A stretch of DNA of 64,000 nucleotides from Amycolatopsis antarctica (lineage in GTDB: Bacteria > Actinomycetota > Actinomycetes > Mycobacteriales > Pseudonocardiaceae), in NCBI RefSeq assembly GCF_002262875.1, contig NZ_NKYE01000001.1, forward strand, positions 62,001 through 126,000, given 5' to 3'. The translations under genes were made by a program, and so were the position numbers. The first letter of the stretch is position 1. Each line of letters begins with the position of its first letter. Shown here piece by piece: positions 52,936 through 61,540 of the stretch. The notes under the pieces are model-generated. The model saw nothing but the letters and a program-made list of their open reading frames with translations, was not told the origin of the DNA and searched no databases.

Positions 52936-54564
52936 GTGACCGGACCCAAGGACGAATCGGCTCCCGGACACGCGGGCTCCCAGGAAGGCCTCGCGGCCGA
53001 GACACCGACGCAGTGGCAGGCCCCGCCGCCGGACGCCGTCCAGGGCGAGCAGCAGGGCGTGCAGCCGGACGTGGAGTCCAGCACCGACTCCACCCAGCAC
53101 CCCGGCGCGCAGCAGTCCGGCCCGCACCAGGTGCCCGCCGAGCAGCAGCCCGAGGCGGGCAGGCACCAGGCTTCCGCCGAGCAGCCGCGGTACGAGCAGC
53201 CGCAGTACCCGCAGGCGCAGTATCCGCAGGCGCCGTACCAGCCGCAGTACCCGCAGGCCCCGTACCAGCCCGAGCAGCAGGCGCCGTACCAGCAGACCGG
53301 CCCGGTGCCCGGCAGCCATGGCCAGGACCTCTACAGCGACCCGTCCACCTCCGGCCCCCGGCACTACACCGAGGCCACGCCCTCGGGTCCCCAGCAGCAG
53401 CCGCAGTACACCGATCCTTCGGTGTCCGGTCCGCACCAGCAGCCGCAGTACACCGAGGCCACGCCCTCCGGTCCGCAGCAGCAGCCGCAGTACGTGGACC
53501 CGAACCTGCCGCCGCTCGCCCCCGGCCAGCCGTACGGCGACTACCCGCCCCAGCAGCCCTATGGCGACCCGGGACATGCCCAGCAGCAGTACGGGCAGCA
53601 GCAACAGCAGCAGGGCGGCAGGCACGCGTTGGCGGGCGGCGCGGACCTCTCGTCCGCGCACCTGGTCAAGCGGGTCAAGCGGCGGCCGCAGTCGGGCTGG
53701 CGCAGGGGCGTCTACGTGGCCACCGGGCACCTGCTCAACCCCGGCGAGAGCCCGGCCGACCGCAAGCGCAGGGAACTGATCTCGCGGGTCAACCAGCCGT
53801 TGCGCGGCTGCTACAAGATCGCGATGCTGAGCCTCAAGGGCGGTGTCGGCAAGACCACGACCACCACGACGCTGGGCTCGACGTTCGCCTCGCTGCGCGG
53901 CGACCGCGTGGTGGCGGTGGACGCCAACCCGGACCGCGGAACGCTCTCGCAGAAGCTGCCGATCGAGACCACGGCGACGGTGCGGCACCTGCTGCGCGAC
54001 GCCGACAAGATCACCCGCTACAGCGACGTTCGCTCGTACACCTCGCAGGGCGCGAGCCGGCTGGAGGTCCTTGCCAGCGAACAGGACCCGGCCGTCTCGG
54101 AGGCGTTCTCGGAGACCGACTACCGGCGCACGGTGAACCTGCTGGAGCACTTCTACAACATCGTGCTCACCGACTGCGGCACCGGACTGATGCACTCCGC
54201 GATGAAGGGCGTCCTCGATGTCGCCGACTCGCTGGTGCTGGTGTCCTCCGGCTCGGTCGACGGTGCCCGCAGTGCCTCGGCGACGCTGGACTGGCTGGAC
54301 GCGCACGGCTACGGCGAGCTGGTGAAGCGCTCCGTCGCGGTGATCAACTCGGTGCGTCCGAAGGGTGGCTCGGTCGACCTGGACAAGCTGGCCGCGCACT
54401 TCGGTGCGCGCACCAGGGGGGTCTGCCAGATCCCGTTCGATCCGCACCTCGAGGAGGGCGCGGAGATCGAGCTGGACCGGCTCAACGCCGACACCCGGCT
54501 GGCGCTGCTGGAGCTGGCGGCGACCGTGGCGGACGGTTTCCCGCACGACCGGTCCATTCGCTAG
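52936..54564 (+). CDS. MinD/ParA-like ATPase with Gln/Pro-rich N-terminus
   Basis: A 542-residue protein. The first about 240 residues are low complexity (PQYPQAPYQPQ repeats and two copies of TEATPSGPQQQPQY), with no fixed fold expected. The C-terminal half is a deviant Walker ATPase: LSLKGGVGKTTTTTTLGSTF, VVAVDANPDRGTLSQKLP and the IVLTDCGTGLMHSAMKG switch. The architecture recalls the EspI/MinD-like proteins of mycobacteria; it stands where Rv0530 does. Possible roles are cell polarity or secretion control. GTG start. Confidence 0.85.
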   Translation: MTGPKDESAPGHAGSQEGLAAETPTQWQAPPPDAVQGEQQGVQPDVESSTDSTQHPGAQQSGPHQVPAEQQPEAGRHQASAEQPRYEQPQYPQAQYPQAPYQPQYPQAPYQPEQQAPYQQTGPVPGSHGQDLYSDPSTSGPRHYTEATPSGPQQQPQYTDPSVSGPHQQPQYTEATPSGPQQQPQYVDPNLPPLAPGQPYGDYPPQQPYGDPGHAQQQYGQQQQQQGGRHALAGGADLSSAHLVKRVKRRPQSGWRRGVYVATGHLLNPGESPADRKRRELISRVNQPLRGCYKIAMLSLKGGVGKTTTTTTLGSTFASLRGDRVVAVDANPDRGTLSQKLPIETTATVRHLLRDADKITRYSDVRSYTSQGASRLEVLASEQDPAVSEAFSETDYRRTVNLLEHFYNIVLTDCGTGLMHSAMKGVLDVADSLVLVSSGSVDGARSASATLDWLDAHGYGELVKRSVAVINSVRPKGGSVDLDKLAAHFGARTRGVCQIPFDPHLEEGAEIELDRLNADTRLALLELAATVADGFPHDRSIR

Positions 54565-54707
54565 TCGATCCGGCAAGTCCCGGGTGGTCTCTTTCGCGGC
54601 CCGGGAGCTTGTCGGCAGCACGGGGTGATGCCCGCGTGCCGGAAGTGGTGCGAGGGTGCTGCGGCGGCGCGGCCAGGGTCCCTGGACGCATGAGCCCCGA
54701 ACCTGAC

Positions 54708-54732
54708 GGACGCGGCCTCGGGGGCCGCGTCC
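54708..54732. terminator. Bidirectional terminator after the ParA-like gene
   Basis: GGACGCGGCC and GGCCGCGTCC form a perfect 10-bp stem around a five-base loop, between the ParA-like gene and the convergent small membrane gene. Apart from this hairpin, 54565-54791 shows nothing. Confidence 0.85.
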
Positions 54733-54791
54733 GCAGGAGATCCTTTACTTCGTCTTTCCCTGTTCCCCGGAGGGCTTCCGGCCGCTCCCGG

Positions 54792-54980
54792 TCAGGCCTC
54801 GTCCTCGTCCCGTGGCTTGGGCTTGCGCTGCTGCTCACCGAGTTTGCGCAGGAAGTCGGGGTCGTCGTCCGGTGCGACCTGTGGCCGGGGCGAGGTCACT
54901 CCGACGCGCTCGGCGCCGAACGCCCGCCACAGAAGTACGGCCACGGTGAGGCCTCCGATAGCTGCGAGCAGGTAGATCAT
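54792..54980 (-). CDS. Small single-span membrane protein
   Basis: A 62-residue protein with one N-terminal membrane helix (IYLLAAIGGLTVAVLLWRAF) and an acidic/basic cytoplasmic tail (DDDPDFLRKLGEQQRKPKPRD). The ATG at 54980 follows AAGGAGAAGGGAG, so it is preferred over the ATG seven codons upstream. It lies between bldC and the ParA-like gene. Function unknown. Confidence 0.72.
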   Translation of the reverse strand: MIYLLAAIGGLTVAVLLWRAFGAERVGVTSPRPQVAPDDDPDFLRKLGEQQRKPKPRDEDEA

Positions 54981-55080
54981 GCTCGCTCCCTTCTCCTTCA
55001 TGCAGCGCGTACGTGCCTGCCCTCGAGGCTAACCCTTTTGTCGGGATTCGGTGCGGCGGGCATGCCGGATTGCAGCGAAG

Positions 55081-55124
55081 CCGGGGGTGCCGGTGACGGA
55101 CGGTGCCGTCACCGACACCCCCGG
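55081..55124. terminator. Long terminator hairpin downstream of bldC
   Basis: A 19-bp stem (one mismatch) pairs 55081-55099 with 55106-55124 around a six-base loop; its ends are CCGGGGGTG and CACCCCCGG. It lies 36 bp after the bldC stop on the minus strand. Confidence 0.88.
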
Positions 55125-55160
55125 CTCCGGAGGTGTGCGTCCCCTGCGGGACGTGTGGAA

Positions 55161-55367
55161 CTACTGGGTCAGCTCGTTCGCGTCCGTGGTCAGCTCCGCG
55201 AGCAGCTCGTTGACCTCGGACTCACGGAACCTGCGATGCCCACCCGGGGTGCGAATGGATCCGATGCGTCCGGCCGTCGCCCAGCGGGTCACGGTCTTCG
55301 GGTCCACCCGGAACAGCGCGGCGACCTCACCAGGTGTGAGCAGCCGTCCTCCCACGGTCGCGGTCAC
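55161..55367 (-). CDS. bldC: MerR-like developmental regulator BldC
   Basis: A 68-residue DNA-binding protein made of one winged-helix domain: RLLTPGEVAALFRVDPKTV, TRWATAGRIGSIRTPGGHRR and FRESEVNELLAEL match Streptomyces BldC closely. BldC binds direct repeats cooperatively and delays the switch to sporulation in Streptomyces. The GTG at 55367 follows AAGGAGG. A 250-bp gap upstream (to 55617) is shared with the divergent Lrp gene and holds AT-rich promoter-like sequence near 55490-55515. Confidence 0.93.
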   Translation of the reverse strand: MTATVGGRLLTPGEVAALFRVDPKTVTRWATAGRIGSIRTPGGHRRFRESEVNELLAELTTDANELTQ

Positions 55368-55617
55368 TTCCGCCTCCTTTTTCGACTGCCGTGCCCACGG
55401 CCGGCCGGTTCGCGTTCCGGCGTCCGGCGGCCGCGCGGGCATCCAACTCGGCAATCGTGGCATCTCGCCCACCAGGTACTCGAACGGTTGTCGAAGAGTA
55501 AAGAGGTAGTAAGGGACGAAACGGCCGGTTCGGACATCGGGTTCGGTCAGCGGCTCGGGTATCGCGTCCGCGCCCGTTCACGCCGACCGTGCGGCCCCTC
55601 CCTCTAAGCTAACCCCC

Positions 55618-56091
55618 GTGGATCAGCTTGACCGCAAGATCATCGCCGAACTCCGCCAGAACGGGCGCGCGACCTACGCCGAACTGGGGCGGACGGTCGG
55701 CCTGTCGGCGTCCTCGGTGCACGAGCGCGTCGGCAAGCTCGAGGCGGCCGGGGTCATCACCGGCTACCACGCGATGGTCGACCCGAACACCGTCGGCCTC
55801 GGCGTCACCGCGCTGGTCGGTATCCAGCCCACCGACACCGCCGCCGAGGACGACGTCGCCGCCTCCCTCGCCGAACTCGACGAGGTGGAGAGCTGCTACG
55901 CCGTCGCCGGCAACGAGGCGTTCGTGGTGAAGGTGCGCGTGTCCACAGTGGACGAACTGGAGCGGGCGCTCGGCAGGCTGCGTCGGATCGACGGCGTCGC
56001 CAGGACGCAGACCACGGTCGTGCTCTCCACCCGCTTCGAGGGGCGGCCCAACAACGCGGGCCTCGACTCGGACAGCGGACCCGGCGCGTAG
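55618..56091 (+). CDS. Lrp/AsnC-family transcriptional regulator
   Basis: A 157-residue regulator with an N-terminal winged helix (LDRKIIAELRQNGRATYAEL, GLSASSVHERVGKLEAAGVI) and a C-terminal RAM/ACT ligand domain (about 65-145). It probably senses an amino acid; which one is unknown. GTG start. It is divergent from bldC and followed within 11 bp by the DUF4229 gene. Confidence 0.9.
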   Translation: MDQLDRKIIAELRQNGRATYAELGRTVGLSASSVHERVGKLEAAGVITGYHAMVDPNTVGLGVTALVGIQPTDTAAEDDVAASLAELDEVESCYAVAGNEAFVVKVRVSTVDELERALGRLRRIDGVARTQTTVVLSTRFEGRPNNAGLDSDSGPGA

Positions 56092-56102
56092 CCTCGGAGA
56101 CC

Positions 56103-56489
56103 GTGAGCGAATCCGAGAACGCCGACCGCGTGGACGTGACCGTGCCCGAGGACGCCGGCGCGACCGCCCCGGAGCGCGCCGCCGCGCCGTCCGCGCACCT
56201 GGCCCGCGACCTGACGCTCTACATTCTGCTGCGCTTCGGCCTGTTCCTCCTCATCGCCGCGGTGCTGCTGCTGGCGGGCGTTCCGCTGCTGGTGGCGCTG
56301 GCCGTGGGGCTGGTCGTCGGCCTGCCGGTCGGTCTGCTGTCCTTCCGCGGTCTGAACGCCCGCGTCACCGCAGGGCTCGCCGAGCGCAACCACCACCGCG
56401 CGAGCGAACGCGCCCGGCTGCGGGCCCAGCTCCGCGGCGAGCGCGTCGCGGACGTCCCGGCGACCGGCAAGGACGTCCCCGGCGAATAG
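56103..56489 (+). CDS. DUF4229 membrane protein
   Basis: A 128-residue protein with an acidic N-terminus, two closely spaced membrane helices (about 38-80) and a basic C-terminal cytoplasmic helix ([20 protein letters not shown]). This matches the actinobacterial DUF4229 family. GTG start. It is likely co-transcribed with the Lrp regulator and the PLP enzyme on each side. Function unknown. Confidence 0.85.
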   Translation: MSESENADRVDVTVPEDAGATAPERAAAPSAHLARDLTLYILLRFGLFLLIAAVLLLAGVPLLVALAVGLVVGLPVGLLSFRGLNARVTAGLAERNHHRASERARLRAQLRGERVADVPATGKDVPGE

Positions 56490-56499
56490 TCTGGCCGCC

Positions 56500-57573
56500 A
56501 TGAGCGGACCAACCCACCGGAGCTGGGTCAGCGAGGCGGTGCGGATCATCGACGCCGACGCCAACCGCAGCGCCGACACGCACCTGCACGTCTTCCCGCT
56601 GCCGCTGGACTGGGGCATCGACCTCTACCTCAAGGACGAGTCGGTGCACCCCACCGGTTCGCTCAAACACCGGCTGGCCCGCTCGCTGCTGCTCTACGGC
56701 CTGGTGAACGGCCAGATCGGGCCGGAGACGACGCTGATCGAGGCGTCCAGCGGGTCGACCGCCGTCTCGGAGGCCTACTTCGCGCGAATGCTCGGCCTGC
56801 CGTTCGTCACCGTCGTGCCGCGTACCACCAGCAAGGAGAAGATCGCGCTGATCGAGTTCTACGGCGGACGGTGCCACTACGTGGACCGGCCACCGGAGAT
56901 CTACTCCGAGGCCGAGCGGCTCGCCGCCGAGTGCGGTGGTCACTACCTCGACCAGTTCACCTACGCCGAGCGGGCGACCGACTGGCGCGGCAACAACAAC
57001 ATCGCCGAGTCGATCTTCGCCCAGTTGCGCTCCGAGCGGCACCCGATTCCGGCCTGGGTCGTCGTCGGCGCGGGCACCGGCGGAACCAGCGCCACCATCG
57101 GCCGGTACGTCCGATACCAGCGGCACGACACCCGGGTCGCCGTGGTGGATCCGGAGAACTCCTCGTTCTACGGCGCCTGGCAGACGGGAGCGCTGGACTA
57201 CGCCACCGGCATGCCGTCCCGGATCGAGGGGATCGGCAGGCCGCGCTGCGAACCGTCGTTCCTGCCCGGCGTGATCGACGAGATGATCCAGGTGCCCGAC
57301 GCGGGTTCGCTCGCCGCGATCCGGCTGCTGCGCGAGCGCACCGGTCACTGGGCGGGCGGGTCGACCGGGACGAACCTCTACGGCGCGTTCCGGCTGATCG
57401 CCCGGATGCGCGAGGAAGGGCAGCGGGGCAGCGTCGTCACCCTGCTCTGCGACGGGGGCGACCGCTACGCGAACACGTACTACGACGACGGCTGGCTCAC
57501 CGAGCAGGGCCTGGACATCGCCCCGTACCGCGCCGCCATGGAGGACTTCCTCGCCACCGGCACCTGGCCCTGA
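56500..57573 (+). CDS. PLP-dependent cysteine synthase family protein (CysK2-like)
   Basis: A 357-residue fold-type II PLP enzyme. The PLP Lys is in [19 protein letters not shown], the phosphate-binding loop is [14 protein letters not shown], and the Asn/Ser loop is [15 protein letters not shown]. It resembles mycobacterial CysK2-type S-sulfocysteine synthases more than CysK or CysM, but the substrate cannot be fixed from the sequence. The C-terminal region contains [20 protein letters not shown] 10 bp after the DUF4229 stop. Its stop faces palindrome locus C. Confidence 0.85.
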   Translation: MSGPTHRSWVSEAVRIIDADANRSADTHLHVFPLPLDWGIDLYLKDESVHPTGSLKHRLARSLLLYGLVNGQIGPETTLIEASSGSTAVSEAYFARMLGLPFVTVVPRTTSKEKIALIEFYGGRCHYVDRPPEIYSEAERLAAECGGHYLDQFTYAERATDWRGNNNIAESIFAQLRSERHPIPAWVVVGAGTGGTSATIGRYVRYQRHDTRVAVVDPENSSFYGAWQTGALDYATGMPSRIEGIGRPRCEPSFLPGVIDEMIQVPDAGSLAAIRLLRERTGHWAGGSTGTNLYGAFRLIARMREEGQRGSVVTLLCDGGDRYANTYYDDGWLTEQGLDIAPYRAAMEDFLATGTWP

Positions 57574-57600
57574 CCACGTGACGCCGCGATCCCGCGTCGC

Positions 57601-57697
57601 CGCAATTCGTCGACATATTGCGCTTCGCCGGACCGCAATATGTCGACGAATTGCGATGCCTTGTGCACGATGGATCGCAATATGTCGACGAATTGCG
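57601..57697. repeat. Palindromic repeat locus C (three copies)
   Basis: Copies at 57634-57655 and 57676-57697 are identical (left half CGCAATATGTC, right half GACGAATTGCG). The copy at 57601-57622 is their exact reverse complement. Spacing is 33 bp for the inverted pair and 42 bp for the direct pair. GTGCAC sits at 57663-57668, exactly midway in the 42-bp pair, as at locus A. The cluster fills the gap between the convergent CysK2-like and menA genes. Confidence 0.9.
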
Positions 57698-57727
57698 GTC
57701 TGTGGGGGTGCGGGGCCGGTGTGGGGG

Positions 57728-58600
57728 TCAGCTCAGGGCGAGCCCGACGGAGGTCGACGCCGCCCAGAGCAGCATCGCCAGGCCGGTGTCGCGCAGTACC
57801 GGGATCAGCCCGCGCCCGGTGTGCCCGCCGGCGATCGTGCGCACCGGGACGAGGAGCAGCGCCGCCGCGAGCAGCCCGAGCAGCGCCGTGGGATACGCGA
57901 TGCCGACCGCGACGCTCAGCAGGAACGGCACCGCCACGAGCGCCAGGTACAGCCGCCGCGTGGCCGGGTCGCCGAGCCGGACGGCCAGTGTGCGCTTGCC
58001 GGACTCGGTGTCGCTGGGGATGTCGCGCAGATTGTTGGCGACCAGCACGGCCGCCGAGAACGCCCCGATCGCCACCGAGCACGCCACCGCCGGGAGGCTG
58101 ATCGTGCCCGCCTGGACGTACACCGTGCCGAGTACGGCGACCAGACCGAAGAAGAGGAAGACGGCGACCTCGCCGTAACCCGAGTAGCCGTACGGCTTCG
58201 AACCGCCGGTGTAGAACCAGGCGCCGAGGATGCAGCCGGCTCCGATGGCGAGCATCCACCACCGGCCGGAGAGTCCGACCAGGAGCAGCCCGAGCACGGC
58301 GGCCAGCCCGAAACAGGCGAACGCGGCCGCGCGTACGGTCCCCGGCGCCGCGACGCCCGCGCCGACCAGCCGCAGCGGGCCCACCCGGTCGGCGTCGGTG
58401 CCGCGGATGCCGTCGGAGTAGTCGTTGGCGAAGTTGACGCCGACGATCAGCGAGAGCGCCACCAGTAGCGCCAGCAGCGACTGCCACCAGGTGAACGCGC
58501 CCAGCGCCGCCGCCGCGCCCGCGCCGGCCAGCACCGGTGCGACGGCGTTGGGCAGCGTCCGCGGGCGCGCCCCTTCGATCCACTCCGCGACGGTCGCCAT
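57728..58600 (-). CDS. menA: 1,4-dihydroxy-2-naphthoate polyprenyltransferase MenA
   Basis: A 290-residue UbiA-family membrane enzyme that prenylates dihydroxynaphthoate in menaquinone synthesis. The N-terminus EWIEGARPRTLPNAVAPV is diagnostic. The two Asp-rich motifs are NFANDYSDGIRGTD and ANNLRDIPSDTESGKRTLA. About eight to nine membrane helices are predicted. The ATG at 58600 (MATVAEW) is preferred over one three codons upstream, by similarity to other MenA proteins. Confidence 0.95.
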   Translation of the reverse strand: MATVAEWIEGARPRTLPNAVAPVLAGAGAAAALGAFTWWQSLLALLVALSLIVGVNFANDYSDGIRGTDADRVGPLRLVGAGVAAPGTVRAAAFACFGLAAVLGLLLVGLSGRWWMLAIGAGCILGAWFYTGGSKPYGYSGYGEVAVFLFFGLVAVLGTVYVQAGTISLPAVACSVAIGAFSAAVLVANNLRDIPSDTESGKRTLAVRLGDPATRRLYLALVAVPFLLSVAVGIAYPTALLGLLAAALLLVPVRTIAGGHTGRGLIPVLRDTGLAMLLWAASTSVGLALS

Positions 58601-58697
58601 GCCGGTCATTCTGGCCGACGGTCACCGCCGGACGGCGCGGGCCACCCCGCCCGCGGGACGGGACGAGGTGGCCTGCGGGTTCGGCGTGCGGTCCGGG

Positions 58698-59168
58698 TCA
58701 GCCCGCCCAGCCGACGAGGTCGATCTCGCGCACCTGCGGGCCCGCGGTGCCGTTCGCGGCGGTCAGTACCAGCCGCGTCTGCACTGAGGTGGTCTCCGTG
58801 CCGAGCGTGGCGGAGGCGTCCTCGGTGATCGCCGTCCACGCGGTCCAGGTGCCGTCCGGGAGCAGGCCCCGGACGGCGACCTCGGCGGAGGTCCCCGCGG
58901 GGACGGTGGCGTCCAGCGTCGCGTAGACGGTGTCGACCGGGGCGGCGAGGGTTTCCGGTGCGAACTCGATGGTGGCCGACGGCGTGACACCGGCCGGAGT
59001 GGGGCCGCCGTTGGTGATGGACCAGGTCAGGGTGCCGCTGTCCGGGATGGGCGGTGCGGCCCAGGCGGGGTCGGCTGACATGCCGAGACCGACCGCGGCC
59101 GCCGCGATCACGGTTGCGGTGGGGATCAGTCGCCGACGGCTCTTCGTCCCTGTGGTGCCAGGCGTCAT
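58698..59168 (-). CDS. Secreted protein of unknown function
   Basis: A 156-residue exported protein. A basic start (KSRRRL) and a hydrophobic core are followed by a likely signal peptidase site after PAWA-A. The mature part is a beta-rich domain with repeated Thr/Val strands (VAVRGLLPDGTWTAWTAIT, TRLVLTAANGTAGP). The ATG at 59168 has GGAGGAG about ten bases upstream. It stands between menA and menE but has no obvious link to menaquinone. The 211 bp upstream (59169-59379) show no gene. Confidence 0.72.
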   Translation of the reverse strand: MTPGTTGTKSRRRLIPTATVIAAAAVGLGMSADPAWAAPPIPDSGTLTWSITNGGPTPAGVTPSATIEFAPETLAAPVDTVYATLDATVPAGTSAEVAVRGLLPDGTWTAWTAITEDASATLGTETTSVQTRLVLTAANGTAGPQVREIDLVGWAG

Positions 59169-59379
59169 CGATGTGCTCTCCTCCGGCGGAACCGCGTGCG
59201 GCCATCGCCGACCGCTGCAGGGACGCGAACCCACCTCGTGTTCGACCCCATACCTGGCCTCGCGTGATGTCAACCTGATCCAGTGGGTGGCCGGTGAAAA
59301 GCCCGACGTTCGTAGGGTCGCAAACCTGCCTGCCTGCCCGTTTCGTGGACTTTGACGCGCATGTGAGGTACGGCCGGGA

Positions 59380-60537
59380 TCAGCCGTGCCCGAGACCGTC
59401 CAGTACGGCAGCGCGGTCGACCTTGCCCGGTCCGCGCAGCGGCAACGCGGACGCGAACTCCACCTGTTTCGGCACGGCGGGCGCACCGGCGGCGGCCCGG
59501 ACGGCGGAACGCAGTTCCTCGGCGTGCGGCGGCGCACCCGCCGGCACCACGACCGCGACCACGGCCTGGCCCCACTGCGGGTCCGGCACCCCGACCACAC
59601 ACGCCTGCGCGACGCCGGGGTGGGCCAGCAGCGCCCGTTCCACCGTCGCCGCGGGCACCTTGACCCCGCCGGTGTTGATCACGTCGTCTGCCCGGCCCAG
59701 CACCTCGAGCAGGCCGTCGTCGAGGCGGCCGAGGTCGCTGGTGCGGAACCACCCGCCGCCGAACGCCTCGCGGGAGAGGCCGGGCCGCGAGCGGTAGCCG
59801 TGGGCGAGCGTCGGCCCGCCGATCTCCACCCGGTCACCCTCGCCGAGGCGCACGGTCACCCCGTCCAGCGGTACGCCCTCGTAGACGCAGCCGCCTGCCG
59901 TCTCGCTCATGCCGTACGCGGAGCACACCCGTGCGCCCGCGAACCGGGCGCGCTCGCGCAGCCGCGCGTCCAGCGCGGCGCCGCCGAGGACGATCGCGTC
60001 GAAGCCGGCCAGCGCCTCGACGGCCCGGCCACCCGCGTCGAGCAGGCGGGCGAGCTGCGCGGGCACCAGCGCGGTGTAGCGGGGACCCTCGTCGAGCAGG
60101 GCGGCGGCCTCGGCGAAGGCGTCGGCGCGGAATCCGGCGGAGGTGTCCAGCACGACGGGCACCGTTCCGGCCCGCCACGAGCGGACCAGCACCTGCAGGC
60201 CGCCGACGTAGTGCGCGGGCGTCGCGAGCAGCCAGTGCCCCGGCCCGCCGATCCGCGAGTGCGCGGCGTCGGCCGAGGCCAGCAGCGCGCCGGGGGAGAG
60301 CAGCACGCCCTTCGGCTCACCGGTCGATCCCGAGGTCGCGACGACCACCGCCGTGCCCGGTTCGACCGGGTCTTCGGGCCGCATCGCCTCGTGCAGCGTG
60401 GACGCCGCCGGATCGCGTGTGTTCAACGGCAGTACGGCCGGCCCGCCGTCGAGGGCCTCGGCCAGCGCCTCCCGCAAGGTGCCGACCGCGTCCGGTCCAC
60501 CGTCGGTCCACACCACCCGCATCGGCCGTTCCCGCAT
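59380..60537 (-). CDS. menE: o-succinylbenzoate-CoA ligase MenE
   Basis: A 385-residue adenylate-forming ligase, short as is usual for actinobacterial MenE. Motifs are the P-loop VATSGSTGEPKGVLLSP, LATPAHYVGGLQVLVRS, YGMSETAGGCVYEG, FRTSDLGRL and the C-terminal Lys region PLRGPGKVDRAAV. It activates o-succinylbenzoate for ring closure by MenB. menB lies 22 bp upstream on the same strand, so menB-menE is an operon. Confidence 0.94.
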   Translation of the reverse strand: MRERPMRVVWTDGGPDAVGTLREALAEALDGGPAVLPLNTRDPAASTLHEAMRPEDPVEPGTAVVVATSGSTGEPKGVLLSPGALLASADAAHSRIGGPGHWLLATPAHYVGGLQVLVRSWRAGTVPVVLDTSAGFRADAFAEAAALLDEGPRYTALVPAQLARLLDAGGRAVEALAGFDAIVLGGAALDARLRERARFAGARVCSAYGMSETAGGCVYEGVPLDGVTVRLGEGDRVEIGGPTLAHGYRSRPGLSREAFGGGWFRTSDLGRLDDGLLEVLGRADDVINTGGVKVPAATVERALLAHPGVAQACVVGVPDPQWGQAVVAVVVPAGAPPHAEELRSAVRAAAGAPAVPKQVEFASALPLRGPGKVDRAAVLDGLGHG

Positions 60538-60559
60538 CGCCTGCCTGCCTGCCTGAGGA

Positions 60560-61483
60560 TCAGTAGTAGTACGGGAACGCCGACCAGTCGGGATCGCGCT
60601 TCTGCAGGAAGGCGTCCCTTCCCTCGACGGCCTCGTCCTGCATGTACGCCAGCCGGGTGGTCTCGCCCGCGAAGAGCTGCTGGCCGATCAGTCCGTCGTC
60701 GACGGCGTTGAAGGCGTACTTGAGCATCCGCTGCGCCGTCGGCGACTTGCCGTTGACCTCCCACGCCCACTGCAGCGCCTCGATCTCCAGCCGCTCGTGC
60801 GGGACGACGGAGTTGACCGCGCCCATCTCGAACATCTGCTGCGCCGTGTACGTGCGGCCGAGGAAGAAGATCTCCCTGGCGAACTTCTGGCCGACCTGCC
60901 TGGCCAGGTAGGCCGAGCCGAAGCCGCCGTCGAAGGAGCCGACGTCGGCGTCGGTCTGCTTGAAGCGCGCGTGCTCCGCCGAGGCGAGCGTGAGGTCGCA
61001 CACCACGTGCAGCGAGTGCCCGCCACCCGCCGCCCAGCCGCCGACGACCGAGATCACTACCTTGGGCATGAACCGGATCAACCGCTGGACCTCGAGGATG
61101 TGCAGACGGCCGGCCCGGGCCGGATCGACCGTGTCGGAGGTCTCGCCGCTTGCGTACTGATAGCCGGACCGACCACGAATACGCTGGTCACCACCGGAGC
61201 AGAACGCCCAGCCGCCGTCCTTGGGGGACGGGCCGTTGCCGGTCAGCAGGACGCAGCCGACGTCGGAACTCAGCCGCGCGTGATCGAGCGCCCGGTACAG
61301 CTCGTCGACGGTGTGCGGCCGGAAGGCGTTCCGGACGTCGGGACGGTCGAAGGCCACCCGGACCACCCGCTTGCCTGAGCGGGCCTCAGCCGAACGGTGG
61401 TAGGTGATGTCGGTGAAGTCGAAACCGTCGATCTCGGTCCACGCGGACGGATCGAACAGCTCGGAAACCTGGGCGTTGGGCAC
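60560..61483 (-). CDS. menB: 1,4-dihydroxy-2-naphthoyl-CoA synthase MenB
   Basis: A 307-residue crotonase-fold enzyme closing the naphthoate ring. Diagnostic segments are LTGNGPSPKDGGWAFCSGGD, RIRGRSGYQYASGE, GWAAGGGHSLHVVCDLTLAS, QTDADVGSFDGGFGSAYLAR and the C-terminal FLQKRDPDWSAFPYYY, nearly as in M. tuberculosis MenB. The chosen start is the GTG at 61483. menD is divergent, with 57 bp between the starts. Confidence 0.96.
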   Translation of the reverse strand: MPNAQVSELFDPSAWTEIDGFDFTDITYHRSAEARSGKRVVRVAFDRPDVRNAFRPHTVDELYRALDHARLSSDVGCVLLTGNGPSPKDGGWAFCSGGDQRIRGRSGYQYASGETSDTVDPARAGRLHILEVQRLIRFMPKVVISVVGGWAAGGGHSLHVVCDLTLASAEHARFKQTDADVGSFDGGFGSAYLARQVGQKFAREIFFLGRTYTAQQMFEMGAVNSVVPHERLEIEALQWAWEVNGKSPTAQRMLKYAFNAVDDGLIGQQLFAGETTRLAYMQDEAVEGRDAFLQKRDPDWSAFPYYY

Positions 61484-61540
61484 GTTTGGGAGAATAGGAC
61501 GTGTGCGGATGACGAGGTACACGACACCTGGAGCCGCGTG

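Noticed and set aside
57601..57697. Palindromes as simple intrinsic terminators
   Set aside because: Stems are AT-rich for this genome, contain mismatches, have no adjacent T-run, and locus B lies between co-directional genes. A terminator role is not excluded but does not explain the spacing rules.
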